Positions 46,601 to 55,605 are shown, counted from the stretch's first letter. The stretch is 64,000 bases of DNA from Neorhodopirellula lusitana (GCF_900182915.1 NZ_FXUG01000003.1:514089-578088); one strand, 5' to 3'. Notes: generated by a model not told the origin, from the letters alone. Program-made: numbers and translations.

Positions 46601-49005
46601 AGAGCCACCCCCTGCCGATCATTGGGCAACCTAGAACGAATCGACCTACGTTGCTGCCACAGCACCTCGGCGACCATCACCACCAACAGCAACCAGATCA
46701 ACGGTCGCCAAACTTCCAGCCCAAAGCGGTCCCGCCTTGTCGCTGCAATTAAACTCCCCGCATCGTCAAAAACACTACCGCCCAAAGCGTCACCGATCGC
46801 CATCAAGCGGTCACTCTCCAGTGTGCGCAATCGCGACTCCGACGCCGGCACCTCAATCACTCGCACCATCGCAGCGGTTGCCTCGGCAGAAGTCGCTGAA
46901 TCGTCGGCAGCATTCGATCCACCGGACAATTCGGTGTTCATGAAACGATAAACTCCCGCATCCGAAGTGTCGTCAAACACCAACGGATCACCCACGCGTA
47001 TGGTTCGTGTCTGGACCTGATTGCGAGGTCCCGTCACACGCCAAACCCGTTCGTCGGGATTCGAACCGACTGCACCTGAAGCCATACCAGCGGACTGAAT
47101 CCGAAATGTCTCGCCGGGCTTCCCATTCAGCGATTCAGCACCGCCGGCCAGATCAAGTACCAATTGCTGCACCAGCGGCAAGAACACAGGACGCAATGGC
47201 AAATTCGACCAAGCCGTACTACACGGAATCGCGAACTGCACGACTCGTCCTCCGCCATCACGCCGGTTCAGGTTCTTTCCATTGGCATGTTCCACCACAA
47301 ACGGATCGCCCGATTCCGTTCTCATCATGACTGTTGAGTTGTCCCTTAACTGCAACCGCCGCATCTGACGGACCTCAACGGTATCCAACAACGAGTCTCC
47401 CGAACCGCTCAAAACCGACCAAGCCGCGTACTTCGCACCGGGTGGTTCCATCCGCATTGACGAACCACCACGCTCGATCACTTCCAGCGGCGTCGCCGGC
47501 AACCAATCGCATGCCGCCCAGGCGTCCTGGTCCATACGGTCTCCGTCGAAGACAACCACGTTGCCACCATCAGCTAAGAATCCTGCAAACGTTTGACCGG
47601 CCGCATTGTAAAGATTAGCACCGGGCGGCAACTTCAAATTGGCCAGCACTATCAAGTCGGGTATATCAGATAGCCCCTCAGCCAACGCTGCCTTCCCACT
47701 TGATTGCCGATCGCCATCTTGCTGGGTCGCACTTGGTTGCATTGAACGTTGTTGCGATGCTCCCAATTGTTTGAAGGCACGCGAAAACGCAGCGAACGAC
47801 AACACTCGAGTGGACACGATGTCGCGTCGCAATCCGCCAATTGGTGGCCGCTTCGATCCACCTTGAAATCCTGCGAGACCCGACGACTGGAACGAAGCCT
47901 GAAAGGCGAACGGACTGAGTGCCACTTTCAAAAAGCCGGTCTCGCTTTTCAGCGGCTGGTTCGAAGGATTCCCATCGACCAACCACACCCGAATATTCCG
48001 CAGAACATTTACAGCCAACCGGCGGCGATTATCCGCCAACAACGTATCGTGATGCTCCACCGACAAAGCCACACTGGCTCCGCCAGCTCGAGCAAATGCA
48101 TGGTTCCAATGCAGCTGGGTCGTGCTGCGTGCAGGAATCGAGACCTCGGTCTCTTCGATGTTCACTCCGTCCACTGACCAACTGCACCGCATCCCCGACA
48201 TCGCCGCATCGGACAGGTTCCGGATCGTTGCCGAAAACCGCACTGGACGCTCCAACATGATCGCCGGTTGATCGTACTCAATGGACTCGACAAACACGTT
48301 TCCTAGCTGGGCTGGATCTTCCCCTGCGGCAACGTTCAAAAAGTCCAACTCCACGTCCGATCGTGCTTGTTCCCAGCGTCCCACCAAAGCCTGATCTAAT
48401 CCGTCCGATGTCGCGGAGAGAATCCCATCTTGAAAGTCCGAACACACCACCATGCGGCGGAACGGATGCGAGGCGACCTCACACGCCGCCAATCCTGCAT
48501 GAAGCATGTCATCCAAACTGACGGGTGCACCGTCAAACTGCAAGGCTCGCAGCTTCATCCGTGCATCCTGAGCCGCGCCCGCCTCCGGAACCGAACCTAA
48601 CTGACTTGTCGCAATCACAATCACTTCATCTTTGCGAGACAGTGACTGCAACAATTCCCCGGTCGCCCGCATCGTCGTGCTGGCCCGCTGTGCCGCCGAC
48701 ATTGACCGACTGTCATCAACAATCAAAACCAATGAAATGGGTTCCGAACCCGCCATCGTCCGCATCGCCGAAATCAACGGTCGCGCCATTGCGAAGGCGA
48801 GCAGAATCGGAATCGCACATCGCAACGCCAACAAGATCCATTGATGCCACTGCATCCGTCGGCGATTTGTCTGGACAATGTCCTGTAGTAGAAACATCGC
48901 CCCCCAGTCCAAGCTTCGAAACCGACTGCGAAACAACAGATGAATCGCAAGTGGCACCACGAACGCAAGAGCCCCCAAGGCCATCGCCGCATTCAAAAAA
49001 CTCAC
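46597..49005 (-). CDS. BatA-type membrane protein with VWA domain
   Basis: An 802-residue inner-membrane protein. Residues 1-80 form the BatA N-terminal domain (FLNAAMALGALAFVVPLAIH then a basic loop and second helix WILLALRCAIPILLAFAMAR). A VWA domain follows with MIDAS IVDDSRSMS (~95) and CSDFQDG. A glutamine-amidotransferase-like region around 430-530 (LIVLANLKLPPGANL, FLADGGNVVVFDGD) is the same layout as in the next gene. The C-terminal helix is WRPLIWLLLVVMVAEVLW. It shares a 4-bp overlap with the DUF58 gene upstream and the VWA gene downstream. The family is associated with MoxR-driven assembly at the membrane and aerotolerance (Bat) systems; the substrate here is unknown. Confidence 0.92.
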   Translation of the reverse strand: MSFLNAAMALGALAFVVPLAIHLLFRSRFRSLDWGAMFLLQDIVQTNRRRMQWHQWILLALRCAIPILLAFAMARPLISAMRTMAGSEPISLVLIVDDSRSMSAAQRASTTMRATGELLQSLSRKDEVIVIATSQLGSVPEAGAAQDARMKLRALQFDGAPVSLDDMLHAGLAACEVASHPFRRMVVCSDFQDGILSATSDGLDQALVGRWEQARSDVELDFLNVAAGEDPAQLGNVFVESIEYDQPAIMLERPVRFSATIRNLSDAAMSGMRCSWSVDGVNIEETEVSIPARSTTQLHWNHAFARAGGASVALSVEHHDTLLADNRRRLAVNVLRNIRVWLVDGNPSNQPLKSETGFLKVALSPFAFQASFQSSGLAGFQGGSKRPPIGGLRRDIVSTRVLSFAAFSRAFKQLGASQQRSMQPSATQQDGDRQSSGKAALAEGLSDIPDLIVLANLKLPPGANLYNAAGQTFAGFLADGGNVVVFDGDRMDQDAWAACDWLPATPLEVIERGGSSMRMEPPGAKYAAWSVLSGSGDSLLDTVEVRQMRRLQLRDNSTVMMRTESGDPFVVEHANGKNLNRRDGGGRVVQFAIPCSTAWSNLPLRPVFLPLVQQLVLDLAGGAESLNGKPGETFRIQSAGMASGAVGSNPDERVWRVTGPRNQVQTRTIRVGDPLVFDDTSDAGVYRFMNTELSGGSNAADDSATSAEATAAMVRVIEVPASESRLRTLESDRLMAIGDALGGSVFDDAGSLIAATRRDRFGLEVWRPLIWLLLVVMVAEVLWQQRRSIRSRLPNDRQGVAL

Positions 49006-50156
49006 GGTGTTGCCCTGAATTCAGATGGAGCGTTGAATTTAGATGGAGCGTTGGATTCAGGGGACACGTTGGTCGACGGGGATGACTTCTGATCTGGCAA
49101 CGACGAAACCCCGCCACGTTGCCGCATCACAACAAACCTCGCCAGCGTTTCCACCAAGGGCTGATCCGTTGAGATCAACAAATGGTCGACCCGGTGACGA
49201 CGGCATGCCGCAGCGATCTTGGCATTATGCTGTTTCAACGAATCCAGATACCCCGAACGCAACTGTCGCCCATCGATGATCTCCCGACTGCCTGGCACCT
49301 CAAGATCACGGAATTCGATACGTTCTTGGAAAGGAAAATCAATCTCATCCGGATCGAGCACCTGCATAAAAATGACATCCTGGCGTGAGGCGCGCAACAG
49401 TGCCAACGATCGCCCGAGCGATTCCACGTCGCCAAAGCCATCGGAAATCAACACAACCAATCCGCGCCGCGGCAACTTCACCGATGCCTGCCGCAAAACG
49501 GTCCCGAGATCCGTCTCGCCACCACGATGGTCCTGTGACAAAGTCGTCAACAACACCTGCAAGTGCGATGGCAGCGTCCGCGGTGGCACATAGTCGCGAA
49601 CCTGATTGTCAAACGTCATTGCCCCGACGGAATCCTGACTCGACAACAACAGGTATGCCATCGCTGCCGCCAACCCCGTCGCGTATTCCTGCTTGGTGCC
49701 TTCCCACCCAGCCGATTTAGAACTGGAAGCCTTCGACGCTTGCCGAGTCACGCCGGGGCGCCCATCTCGCCCTGATGAAAGTCCCAAGTCGCGGCCCTCT
49801 TCTCGGCCTACCTCCCGACCCACCTCTCGGCCCACCTCCCGACTCAGCGAAATCGCTCGGTCACCCCCGTACGACATGCTGCCGCTTTGATCCACCAACA
49901 ACATGCACCGCAAGTTCGTCTCCTCTTCGAACTCACGAATGTACAGCCGGTCACTCTTCCCAAACGCCTTCCAATCAATATTCCGAAGTTCGTCACCCGG
50001 CACGTACGGTCGATGCTCTTTAAACTCCACGCTCGACCCTTGGTGGGGTGAACGGTGACGCCCAGCCGTCAATCCTTCGACCGCCTGCTTAGCGATCAAC
50101 CGAAGCGTCGCAATTCGATTGACGTCGCGAGCCCGGAAGAGATCGGCAAATCGCAT
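49002..50156 (-). CDS. DUF58 domain protein (VWA-like, MoxR-operon type)
   Basis: The frame is open from 50240, but the ATG at 50156 (MRFADLFRARDVNRIATLRL, 384 residues) matches DUF58 starts. The signature region HQGSSVEFKEHRPYVPGDEL, RNIDWKAFGKSDRLYIREFE is clear. The VWA-like MIDAS LLVDQSGSMSYGG follows, then an unusual low-complexity insertion with REVG repeats before the domain resumes at GTKQEYATGLAAAMAYLLL. VVLISDGFGDVESL marks the later VWA strand. The C-terminus carries short repeats (SNAPSKFNAPSEF). First gene of the five-gene operon; no MoxR ATPase gene precedes it, since a divergent lipoprotein gene lies upstream. There is no SD; a long pyrimidine tract (minus strand) lies just before the start. 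Confidence 0.92.
   Translation of the reverse strand: MRFADLFRARDVNRIATLRLIAKQAVEGLTAGRHRSPHQGSSVEFKEHRPYVPGDELRNIDWKAFGKSDRLYIREFEEETNLRCMLLVDQSGSMSYGGDRAISLSREVGREVGREVGREEGRDLGLSSGRDGRPGVTRQASKASSSKSAGWEGTKQEYATGLAAAMAYLLLSSQDSVGAMTFDNQVRDYVPPRTLPSHLQVLLTTLSQDHRGGETDLGTVLRQASVKLPRRGLVVLISDGFGDVESLGRSLALLRASRQDVIFMQVLDPDEIDFPFQERIEFRDLEVPGSREIIDGRQLRSGYLDSLKQHNAKIAAACRRHRVDHLLISTDQPLVETLARFVVMRQRGGVSSLPDQKSSPSTNVSPESNAPSKFNAPSEFRATP
49023..49058 (-). repeat. Two 18-bp tandem repeats at the 3' end of the DUF58 gene
   Basis: AGATGGAGCGTTGAATTT is followed by a near-identical copy (AGATGGAGCGTTGGATTC). They encode repeated NAPS[KE]F-type residues at the protein's C-terminus, which is probably disordered. 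Confidence 0.85.
49794..49841 (-). repeat. Four 12-bp tandem repeats coding for REVG units
   Basis: The coding strand repeats CGGGAGGTGGGC three times with third-base changes, then a variant giving REEG. The product REVGREVGREVGREEG lies just after the MIDAS of the DUF58 protein, the same structural place as the WGE repeat in the downstream VWA protein. Confidence 0.9.
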
Positions 50157-50442
50157 CAGGCAGTTTCCGGAAGAGGCAAGAAGGGTGGGGGGAAAGGCGG
50201 GGCAGGCAGGAAGCGGCCGAGAAGCCCAAGCATCCGCCAAAACGCCAGTTTAACGACGAGTCGACACGAAGTCATGATTACCAGCACCGAATCCTCGGTA
50301 GTCTGTTTCAAGCCTCCCTTCGCCCGCAAAACACTCCGAAAGTCCAAACGAACCCCCCTGCTCATCAGTGCGTACCAACGCTGCGTCGACAAATCACTAT
50401 TGGATTTGCGACATCACACCTCTCACTTACAGGAAAACGGCG

Positions 50443-51030
50443 ATGCCCGGTCGATTCATTTCAGATGCCTCCAGTCGATACCTCAAAAGCATCACTTTGA
50501 TGGCCTACGCCGCCCTGATCGGATTCGGTGGCCTGTCCATCGGCTGCCAGCCCGCTGATCCAGCGGCAACGCCTGCAGCATCCGAAACCGAAGATCACGA
50601 TCACGATCACGACCACGACCACGACCACGACCATGAAGCCCACTCGCACGACGGAGATCTCGATATTGGCGGCCTGATGCCCATCGAATCCACCCCGGCC
50701 CCTGAATCACTCGCCGATGGCATCACTCAACTGACTGATCTGCGGGATACCGTCGCCGAAGGTTTCGCAAATGACGACATCGAATCCATTCACGGCGAAC
50801 TGCATTCGGTAGGAGTGCTGCTGGAAAACATCGAAAAGCTGGCCAAATCCAGCGAACTGTCGGGCGAAGCCAAGTTACAAGCCGCTGAAGCGGTCAACTC
50901 GCTATTCGACGCCTACGGTGATGTCGACGCCAAGCTTCACGGTCAAAATGGAAAAGAATACAAGGACGTTTCCAAGCAGATCGACGATGCAGTTAAAACA
51001 CTTCGCAATCTCACGGACGCAAAGAACTAA
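50443..51030 (+). CDS. Asp-His-repeat lipoprotein, probable metal binding
   Basis: The ATG at 50443 has AGGA about 10 nt upstream and gives 195 residues. The signal ends in a lipobox (GGLSIGC), so the protein should be a lipid-anchored periplasmic or outer-membrane protein. Directly after the anchor comes DHDHDHDHDHDHDHEAHSHD, a likely Zn/Ni/Cu/Co-binding tail. The rest is helical (GITQLTDLRDTVAEGFAND, ELSGEAKLQAAEAVNSLFDA), of unknown fold. The next lipoprotein gene starts 3 bp after its stop, indicating one operon. It is divergent from the DUF58 operon. Confidence 0.85.
   Translation: MPGRFISDASSRYLKSITLMAYAALIGFGGLSIGCQPADPAATPAASETEDHDHDHDHDHDHDHEAHSHDGDLDIGGLMPIESTPAPESLADGITQLTDLRDTVAEGFANDDIESIHGELHSVGVLLENIEKLAKSSELSGEAKLQAAEAVNSLFDAYGDVDAKLHGQNGKEYKDVSKQIDDAVKTLRNLTDAKN
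50593..50634 (+). repeat. Seven 6-bp tandem repeats coding for (Asp-His)7
   Basis: Three GATCAC units are followed by three GACCAC units and one GACCAT. The block-wise third-base pattern suggests stepwise slippage within the histidine-rich tail of the lipoprotein. Confidence 0.9.
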
Positions 51031-51033
51031 CGC

Positions 51034-51594
51034 ATGATGATTCGCAACAACTCACGCATTGGACTCGTACTCGGCGGTCTCGCGATCAGCGGCCTCTCTG
51101 TTTGCTTCACAGGTTGCCCGCAATCGGGACCGCCAACCGGTCAAACCTCCGCTTCCGAATCTCGTCAACTGAAAGCTTCGCCGTATCGACTGAAAACATC
51201 GCCCGACGGCGCGATCTCACTCACCGAGGCTTCTGAGAATCTTGGCGACGAAACCAAGGCGGTTACCCTAGTGGGTAAAATTGATGCAGGTGAATTTTCG
51301 GCATTCGAGCCCGACCAAGCCACCTTCATGCTCAGTGAGTTGCCAGCCGATGGACACGGCAACGATGACCCCGATCACGAGGACAACTGCCCGTTCTGTA
51401 AACGGCGGGCTGCCAACGCGCCAAAGGCGATCATCCAAATCGTTGATGCCGACGGAAAGATCGTCCCTACCGACGCACAAACACTTTTAGGCCTACAAAA
51501 AGGTGACCGAGTCATCGCCGTTGGCAACGCATCGTACGATGCAACCGTCAACGCGATCACGGTCCAATGCCAAAAGATCTACTCGGGCACTTAA
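51034..51594 (+). CDS. Small lipoprotein with CPFC motif, partner of the Asp-His lipoprotein
   Basis: A 186-residue protein. A hydrophobic signal ends at a lipobox (CFTGC), followed by a Gln/Ser/Pro-rich spacer. From ~70 it reads like an OB-type beta-barrel (VTLVGKIDAG, ATFMLSELP, AIIQIVDADGKIV, GLQKGDRVIAVGNA), interrupted by HGNDDPDHEDNCPFCKRR, which offers histidines, acids and a CxxC for metal binding. The fold call is by appearance. It begins 3 bp after the Asp-His lipoprotein and is probably co-translated; together they may sense or hold a metal outside the cell. Confidence 0.78.
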   Translation: MMIRNNSRIGLVLGGLAISGLSVCFTGCPQSGPPTGQTSASESRQLKASPYRLKTSPDGAISLTEASENLGDETKAVTLVGKIDAGEFSAFEPDQATFMLSELPADGHGNDDPDHEDNCPFCKRRAANAPKAIIQIVDADGKIVPTDAQTLLGLQKGDRVIAVGNASYDATVNAITVQCQKIYSGT

Positions 51595-51619
51595 CAAGCG
51601 TCATGAGGGCTTCGTTCCA

Positions 51620-51641
51620 AGGTGGCTACACTCAGCCACCT
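51620..51641. terminator. GC-rich hairpin between convergent genes
   Basis: AGGTGGCT and AGCCACCT form a perfect 8-bp stem with a 6-nt loop, between the end of the lipoprotein operon (51594) and the stop of the convergent membrane-protein gene (51640), overlapping the latter. Position suits a bidirectional terminator, although no T-run follows. Confidence 0.5.
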
Positions 51642-53358
51642 AGACCATTGCTGGCATCGTGACGGGAGTTGGCGGGAAATTGAATCGCCCGTAGTGAGCG
51701 TTAGTGATGTCCCATTTCTCGTGATGGGCGTCATGCAAGGTGGCCGCGAGGCTTCGTTCACTGTAGTGAATGATGTCTCGCCATTCGCTTGGATCAAGCA
51801 TCACCAACGTTGTCTTGCGTTTCTCAGCGATCTTGGCTGCCTCTTCGAGGTGCTTCGTCACCAACTTGGCCGCCTTGGTCACTTCATAAATACGTACCGA
51901 CGTCGCGTCACCATTAATCGGTTCGACCAAACGTCCATCGCGTCCGTCGCTACTGACGACCAAGTGACCGTCTTCTAAAACACTGGTCATGCGAATGTGC
52001 ATGTCTCCTTCGTATTCGTCGGTCGTTGCCATCACCATGTTTTGGCAACCTACCTGTACTGTTCCGGTGCACGTGTGTTCGCCCGCACAAACTTCGATGA
52101 TCAGCGGAGCATCGAACTGCAGCTTCTCGAGACTCTTTGTTTGAGTTGACACCTCTTCCGCCGTTTCCATCTCAATTGAAACACTCAGCTTCGGATCCAG
52201 GTAGCGACGTGCGTACTCAGGCTTGGCGATCATTGATTGCAGCTGCACTGGCTTGCTAACTTCATTGGTTTGAGGAGCAGCGTTTCGACGTGGCTTACTA
52301 TTCGAATCCACACCCAGGTTTGCAAGTTGGTCAGCGCCCAACCCACCACGACGTCGATTGCGGAAGCTCAAACAGGTCCCCAGAATCGCAGCCGTTCCAA
52401 AACAACCCGCCAACAATCCAGCCGCGGTAAGCCACCACGTCCCACTTGCTTGACCGAAGCCGCCCATCGTCACGGCCAAATGATAAGCTCCCGCGAGAGA
52501 TGCCCCACCGACAATGATTCCAAGTAACCAAGTCAAGAAGTTACCGCGTCCGTTTCGAATGAAGATTCCCGGTAAGCCTAAGACCGCTCCGATTGGCGAC
52601 ACAAACATCCACCAACCCAGTGGAGCACTCCCGCACAGGATGAAGCCCAACACCATCGCAACCGCACCACCGCCAACCCAGAACATCGCGTCTCGGCGTG
52701 AACCGATCAGGCTGGCCGGGTGCAATGTGTAAGCCGGCATCTCGGCCTGCTTGGCCAGTTTTTCCGGAAGCTCGATTGAGAGCAAGCCAGCAGCCTGACT
52801 CACCCATCGGCTCGTCGGATCCGCACTCACGTGAACTGTCAGTTTTCCTGCTTTTTCAATCTCTTCCTGTGCCAATTCGGCGACCTGGCGTCCCAGACTC
52901 AACTTCAGCGGCTGGTAGTCACCCCGCTTGGGAATCCCTCGTGGCAAAACATCACCACGCACCAAACGGTCGACCAGTTTTTCCGCTCGCGGGTCGGCCA
53001 ACAACTTCGTGATGCCTCCCAGTGCTGGCGTGACTGCGTTCTCGCCATCCAGATTGTCTGTATTGATCTTGCCTGGCGGGTGAACAACTGCGTCCGTCAG
53101 TGTCACCACTGCGGTATCGGTCGGGATGCCTCCCTGCAGCAATTCCACACAAGTCAGTTCTTGTGGAGCCTGCTCAGCCGTCAAAGATTGATGCAACTTC
53201 GGCATTCCAATCAGCAAGCCGGCAACACCACCGCCAATCAGCAGCAGCGTCCCCAGCGAAGCACGGCGAAAACCGGAACGTGTTTTGTGAGTTGGTCGTA
53301 ACAGGCCCATGGCAATGCATCCCCACTGGGGAGGTAACGAGGAAAGGTTGGATTTCAT
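51640..53358 (-). CDS. Multi-pass membrane protein of unknown function
   Basis: A 572-residue protein with no family I recognise. An N-terminal helix (LGTLLLIGGGVAGLLIG) is followed by an outer segment of ~170 residues, then about four membrane helices between ~225 and ~350 (AMFWVGGGAVAMVLGFILC, WLLGIIVGGASLAGAYHL, WWLTAAGLLAGCFGTAAI). The C-terminal ~200 residues are soluble and mixed alpha/beta (PLIIEVCAGEHTCTGTVQVG, MHIRMTSVLEDGHLVV). The ATG at 53358 is used; the one at 53310 is equally possible. It stands alone on the minus strand, divergent from the symporter gene and convergent with the lipoprotein pair. Confidence 0.75.
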   Translation of the reverse strand: MKSNLSSLPPQWGCIAMGLLRPTHKTRSGFRRASLGTLLLIGGGVAGLLIGMPKLHQSLTAEQAPQELTCVELLQGGIPTDTAVVTLTDAVVHPPGKINTDNLDGENAVTPALGGITKLLADPRAEKLVDRLVRGDVLPRGIPKRGDYQPLKLSLGRQVAELAQEEIEKAGKLTVHVSADPTSRWVSQAAGLLSIELPEKLAKQAEMPAYTLHPASLIGSRRDAMFWVGGGAVAMVLGFILCGSAPLGWWMFVSPIGAVLGLPGIFIRNGRGNFLTWLLGIIVGGASLAGAYHLAVTMGGFGQASGTWWLTAAGLLAGCFGTAAILGTCLSFRNRRRGGLGADQLANLGVDSNSKPRRNAAPQTNEVSKPVQLQSMIAKPEYARRYLDPKLSVSIEMETAEEVSTQTKSLEKLQFDAPLIIEVCAGEHTCTGTVQVGCQNMVMATTDEYEGDMHIRMTSVLEDGHLVVSSDGRDGRLVEPINGDATSVRIYEVTKAAKLVTKHLEEAAKIAEKRKTTLVMLDPSEWRDIIHYSERSLAATLHDAHHEKWDITNAHYGRFNFPPTPVTMPAMV

Positions 53359-53435
53359 CTAAAAACTAGCTCGCGTTTGATGAGCAAGCGCACACTACTA
53401 GCCATGAAGGCGTTATTTTGGCGAAAGTCACAGCA

Positions 53436-54848
53436 ATGAACGCGACCAAACCAAGAGGGAATGGAACCTTGAGCGATGCCAACCAAAGTCCAGACGACGG
53501 AAATTCAGCCAGCAAGAAGCCGCACCACAGCAACTCCCTGACGTACTGGATTGCCGGTGCGATCGTAGCGGCGATCGCGATCGCACTGACTGTGCCGAAT
53601 GTCGCAACACACTTCGAGATCGGCGGGGAACTGTTCCTGCGGGCGCTCAAAATGATTGTCGTCCCGCTGGTCTTCACCTCCGTCATGTGCGGAATCCTAG
53701 GACTCGGCGACGTTCGCAAACTCGGTAAGCCGGGTGCCGCGGCGGTCGGATACTACCTATGCACGACCGTCTTAGCGGTCATCATCGGGCTGGTAGTGGT
53801 CAACGTCATCCGCCCGGGCGTCGGCACCGTCGACCAAGCCCAACTCGATAAATTCGCCCAAAAAGACACCCAACCCCATCAAGTCCTGCGAGAAACACTC
53901 GCGGAATCCAGCGGCCTCTCGGAAAAGCTGATCGGAGACGTTTTCCCCGAACTGGAGGTGAATAGTGAAAAAGCACCGGGCGTCGAAACGATCCTGGAAA
54001 ACCTCGCCTTGATGCTGGTCACCGACAACCTGTTCGGCGCGGCCGTCGAAACCCAACTGCTCCCCATCATCGTCTTCACGATCGCCTTCGGCGCCTTGTT
54101 GACGACGATGCCCTACGAGACACGCACAATCACGACCTTGGTCACCGAAGCGAATAACGCGTTGCTGGCCTTTGTAATGGCATTGATGAAGATCGCCCCG
54201 CTCGGCATTTTCTGTTTGGTGGCCGCGAGATTTGGGAAAGCACAAGCCGAAGGTCGCTTCCTGGACGAACTCGGACAGATCGGCTGGTACTTTGCCGCCG
54301 TCGTGATCGGACTGGCCATTCACGCCCTCATCGTACTGCCCCTGATCTTTTGGATTGTCCGTCGCGAAAATCCCTATCGCTTTGCCGCCTCGATGAGCCA
54401 GGCGCTGCTGACGGCATTCTCAACCGCCAGCTCTTCGGCAACCCTCCCCGTCACACTGGAATGCGCTGAAGCGGCTGGTATCCCTAAACGTTCAACCGAA
54501 TTCGTCATCCCGCTCGGGGCCACCATCAACATGGATGGAACCGCACTCTACGAAGCCGCCGCTGCGATCTTTATCGCCCAAGCCATCGGATTCGACCTGA
54601 CCTTTGGCGAACAAGCAATCATCGCCGTCACCGCAACTTTGGCCGCCATCGGTGCGGCGGGCATCCCCGAAGCGGGCCTAGTCACCATGCTGATTGTTCT
54701 GGGCGCGGTCGGGCTGCCCCTGGAATACATCGGCCTGATCTTGGCCGTTGACTGGCTACTTGATCGCTTTCGGACCACCGTCAATGTCTTCGGTGATAGC
54801 ATCGGTGCCGCCGTGGTCGGTGTCACGATTCCCGATGAGCCAAGCTAA
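53436..54848 (+). CDS. Dicarboxylate/amino acid:cation symporter (SDF/DAACS family)
   Basis: A 470-residue inner-membrane symporter that couples Na+ or H+ to uptake of glutamate, aspartate or C4-dicarboxylates. The ATG at 53436 is preferred to the TTG at 53418. Family hallmarks are the early FLRALKMIVVPLVFTSVM helix, the serine-rich re-entrant loop AFSTASSSATLPVTLE and the substrate/Na+-binding GATINMDGTALYEAAAAIFI, followed by AAGIPEAGLVTMLIVL and LLDRFRTTVNVFGDSIGA. A ~45-residue charged N-terminal tail is longer than usual. Substrate cannot be told from motifs. Convergent with the TauE-type gene with a 7-bp gap. Confidence 0.95.
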   Translation: MNATKPRGNGTLSDANQSPDDGNSASKKPHHSNSLTYWIAGAIVAAIAIALTVPNVATHFEIGGELFLRALKMIVVPLVFTSVMCGILGLGDVRKLGKPGAAAVGYYLCTTVLAVIIGLVVVNVIRPGVGTVDQAQLDKFAQKDTQPHQVLRETLAESSGLSEKLIGDVFPELEVNSEKAPGVETILENLALMLVTDNLFGAAVETQLLPIIVFTIAFGALLTTMPYETRTITTLVTEANNALLAFVMALMKIAPLGIFCLVAARFGKAQAEGRFLDELGQIGWYFAAVVIGLAIHALIVLPLIFWIVRRENPYRFAASMSQALLTAFSTASSSATLPVTLECAEAAGIPKRSTEFVIPLGATINMDGTALYEAAAAIFIAQAIGFDLTFGEQAIIAVTATLAAIGAAGIPEAGLVTMLIVLGAVGLPLEYIGLILAVDWLLDRFRTTVNVFGDSIGAAVVGVTIPDEPS

Positions 54849-54855
54849 CGCCTGA

Positions 54856-55605
54856 CTAAAACAGTCCCATCAAACGGACTGCGGCGATCGCAGTAAAACC
54901 TAACAAGATTAGGTTGAACCACTTTTGCGATACACGCTGAACCAACCAGCGACCACCCAACATCCCAATCGGGATCAACGGAGCAAAGCACGCTCCGATC
55001 AACAACGTGGAACCGTCAATCAGCCCCAGGTTGAAACTGAGCGGCAGCTTAAAAACGTTCAGCACCAAGAACAACCAAGCACTCGTTCCAATCAGCTCCC
55101 ATTTCGGTAACGCCACCGCCAACAAGTACAACGCCACGACCGGCCCAGCCGCATTGGCCAACATCGTTGTCACGCCAGCAAGCAATCCCAACACGATCGC
55201 AAACCAGGCCTGGTGCGGCACCGAATCGAAGGCATTCGGTCGATAGGTACGGACCATCTGCACGATCGTCAGCGCCAAAATGATGCCGCCGACGATCCAC
55301 TTGAATTGGTCCGCATCAAGTCGGTCCATCATCAACCAACCGATCAGAATCCCGACCACGGTTGGCGGCAACAGTCGACGAACATGCTTCCAATCTGCCG
55401 AGCGACCAAAGAACCCGATCGCGCAAACATCGCCAACCACCAGCATCGGCAACAGCACGCCCGTCGAATCCATAGCCCCAAACACAAAGGCATACAGCAC
55501 GACATGTAACATGCTGATGCCAGGAAACCCTGACTTCGATACGCCAATGCCCATTGCTCCCAAGCACAGGCAGATCAATTCAACAGGGGGCCAACCGGCG
55601 ATCAT
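54856..55605 (-). CDS. TauE/SafE-family membrane exporter
   Basis: A 249-residue multi-pass protein of the TauE/SafE (formerly DUF81) family, which moves sulfite, sulfonate or other organic anions. The ATG at 55605 is used; a TTG lies two codons upstream. It opens with the family's glycine-rich first helix (CLCLGAMGIGVSKSGFPGIS), has a repeated second half (GLLAGVTTMLANAAGPVVAL) containing the family's PGxxxxNxxGP-type helix turn, and about eight predicted helices. A mild length (about 250) is normal. Substrate unknown. It lies between the symporter and the beta-barrel gene. Confidence 0.9.
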   Translation of the reverse strand: MIAGWPPVELICLCLGAMGIGVSKSGFPGISMLHVVLYAFVFGAMDSTGVLLPMLVVGDVCAIGFFGRSADWKHVRRLLPPTVVGILIGWLMMDRLDADQFKWIVGGIILALTIVQMVRTYRPNAFDSVPHQAWFAIVLGLLAGVTTMLANAAGPVVALYLLAVALPKWELIGTSAWLFLVLNVFKLPLSFNLGLIDGSTLLIGACFAPLIPIGMLGGRWLVQRVSQKWFNLILLGFTAIAAVRLMGLF

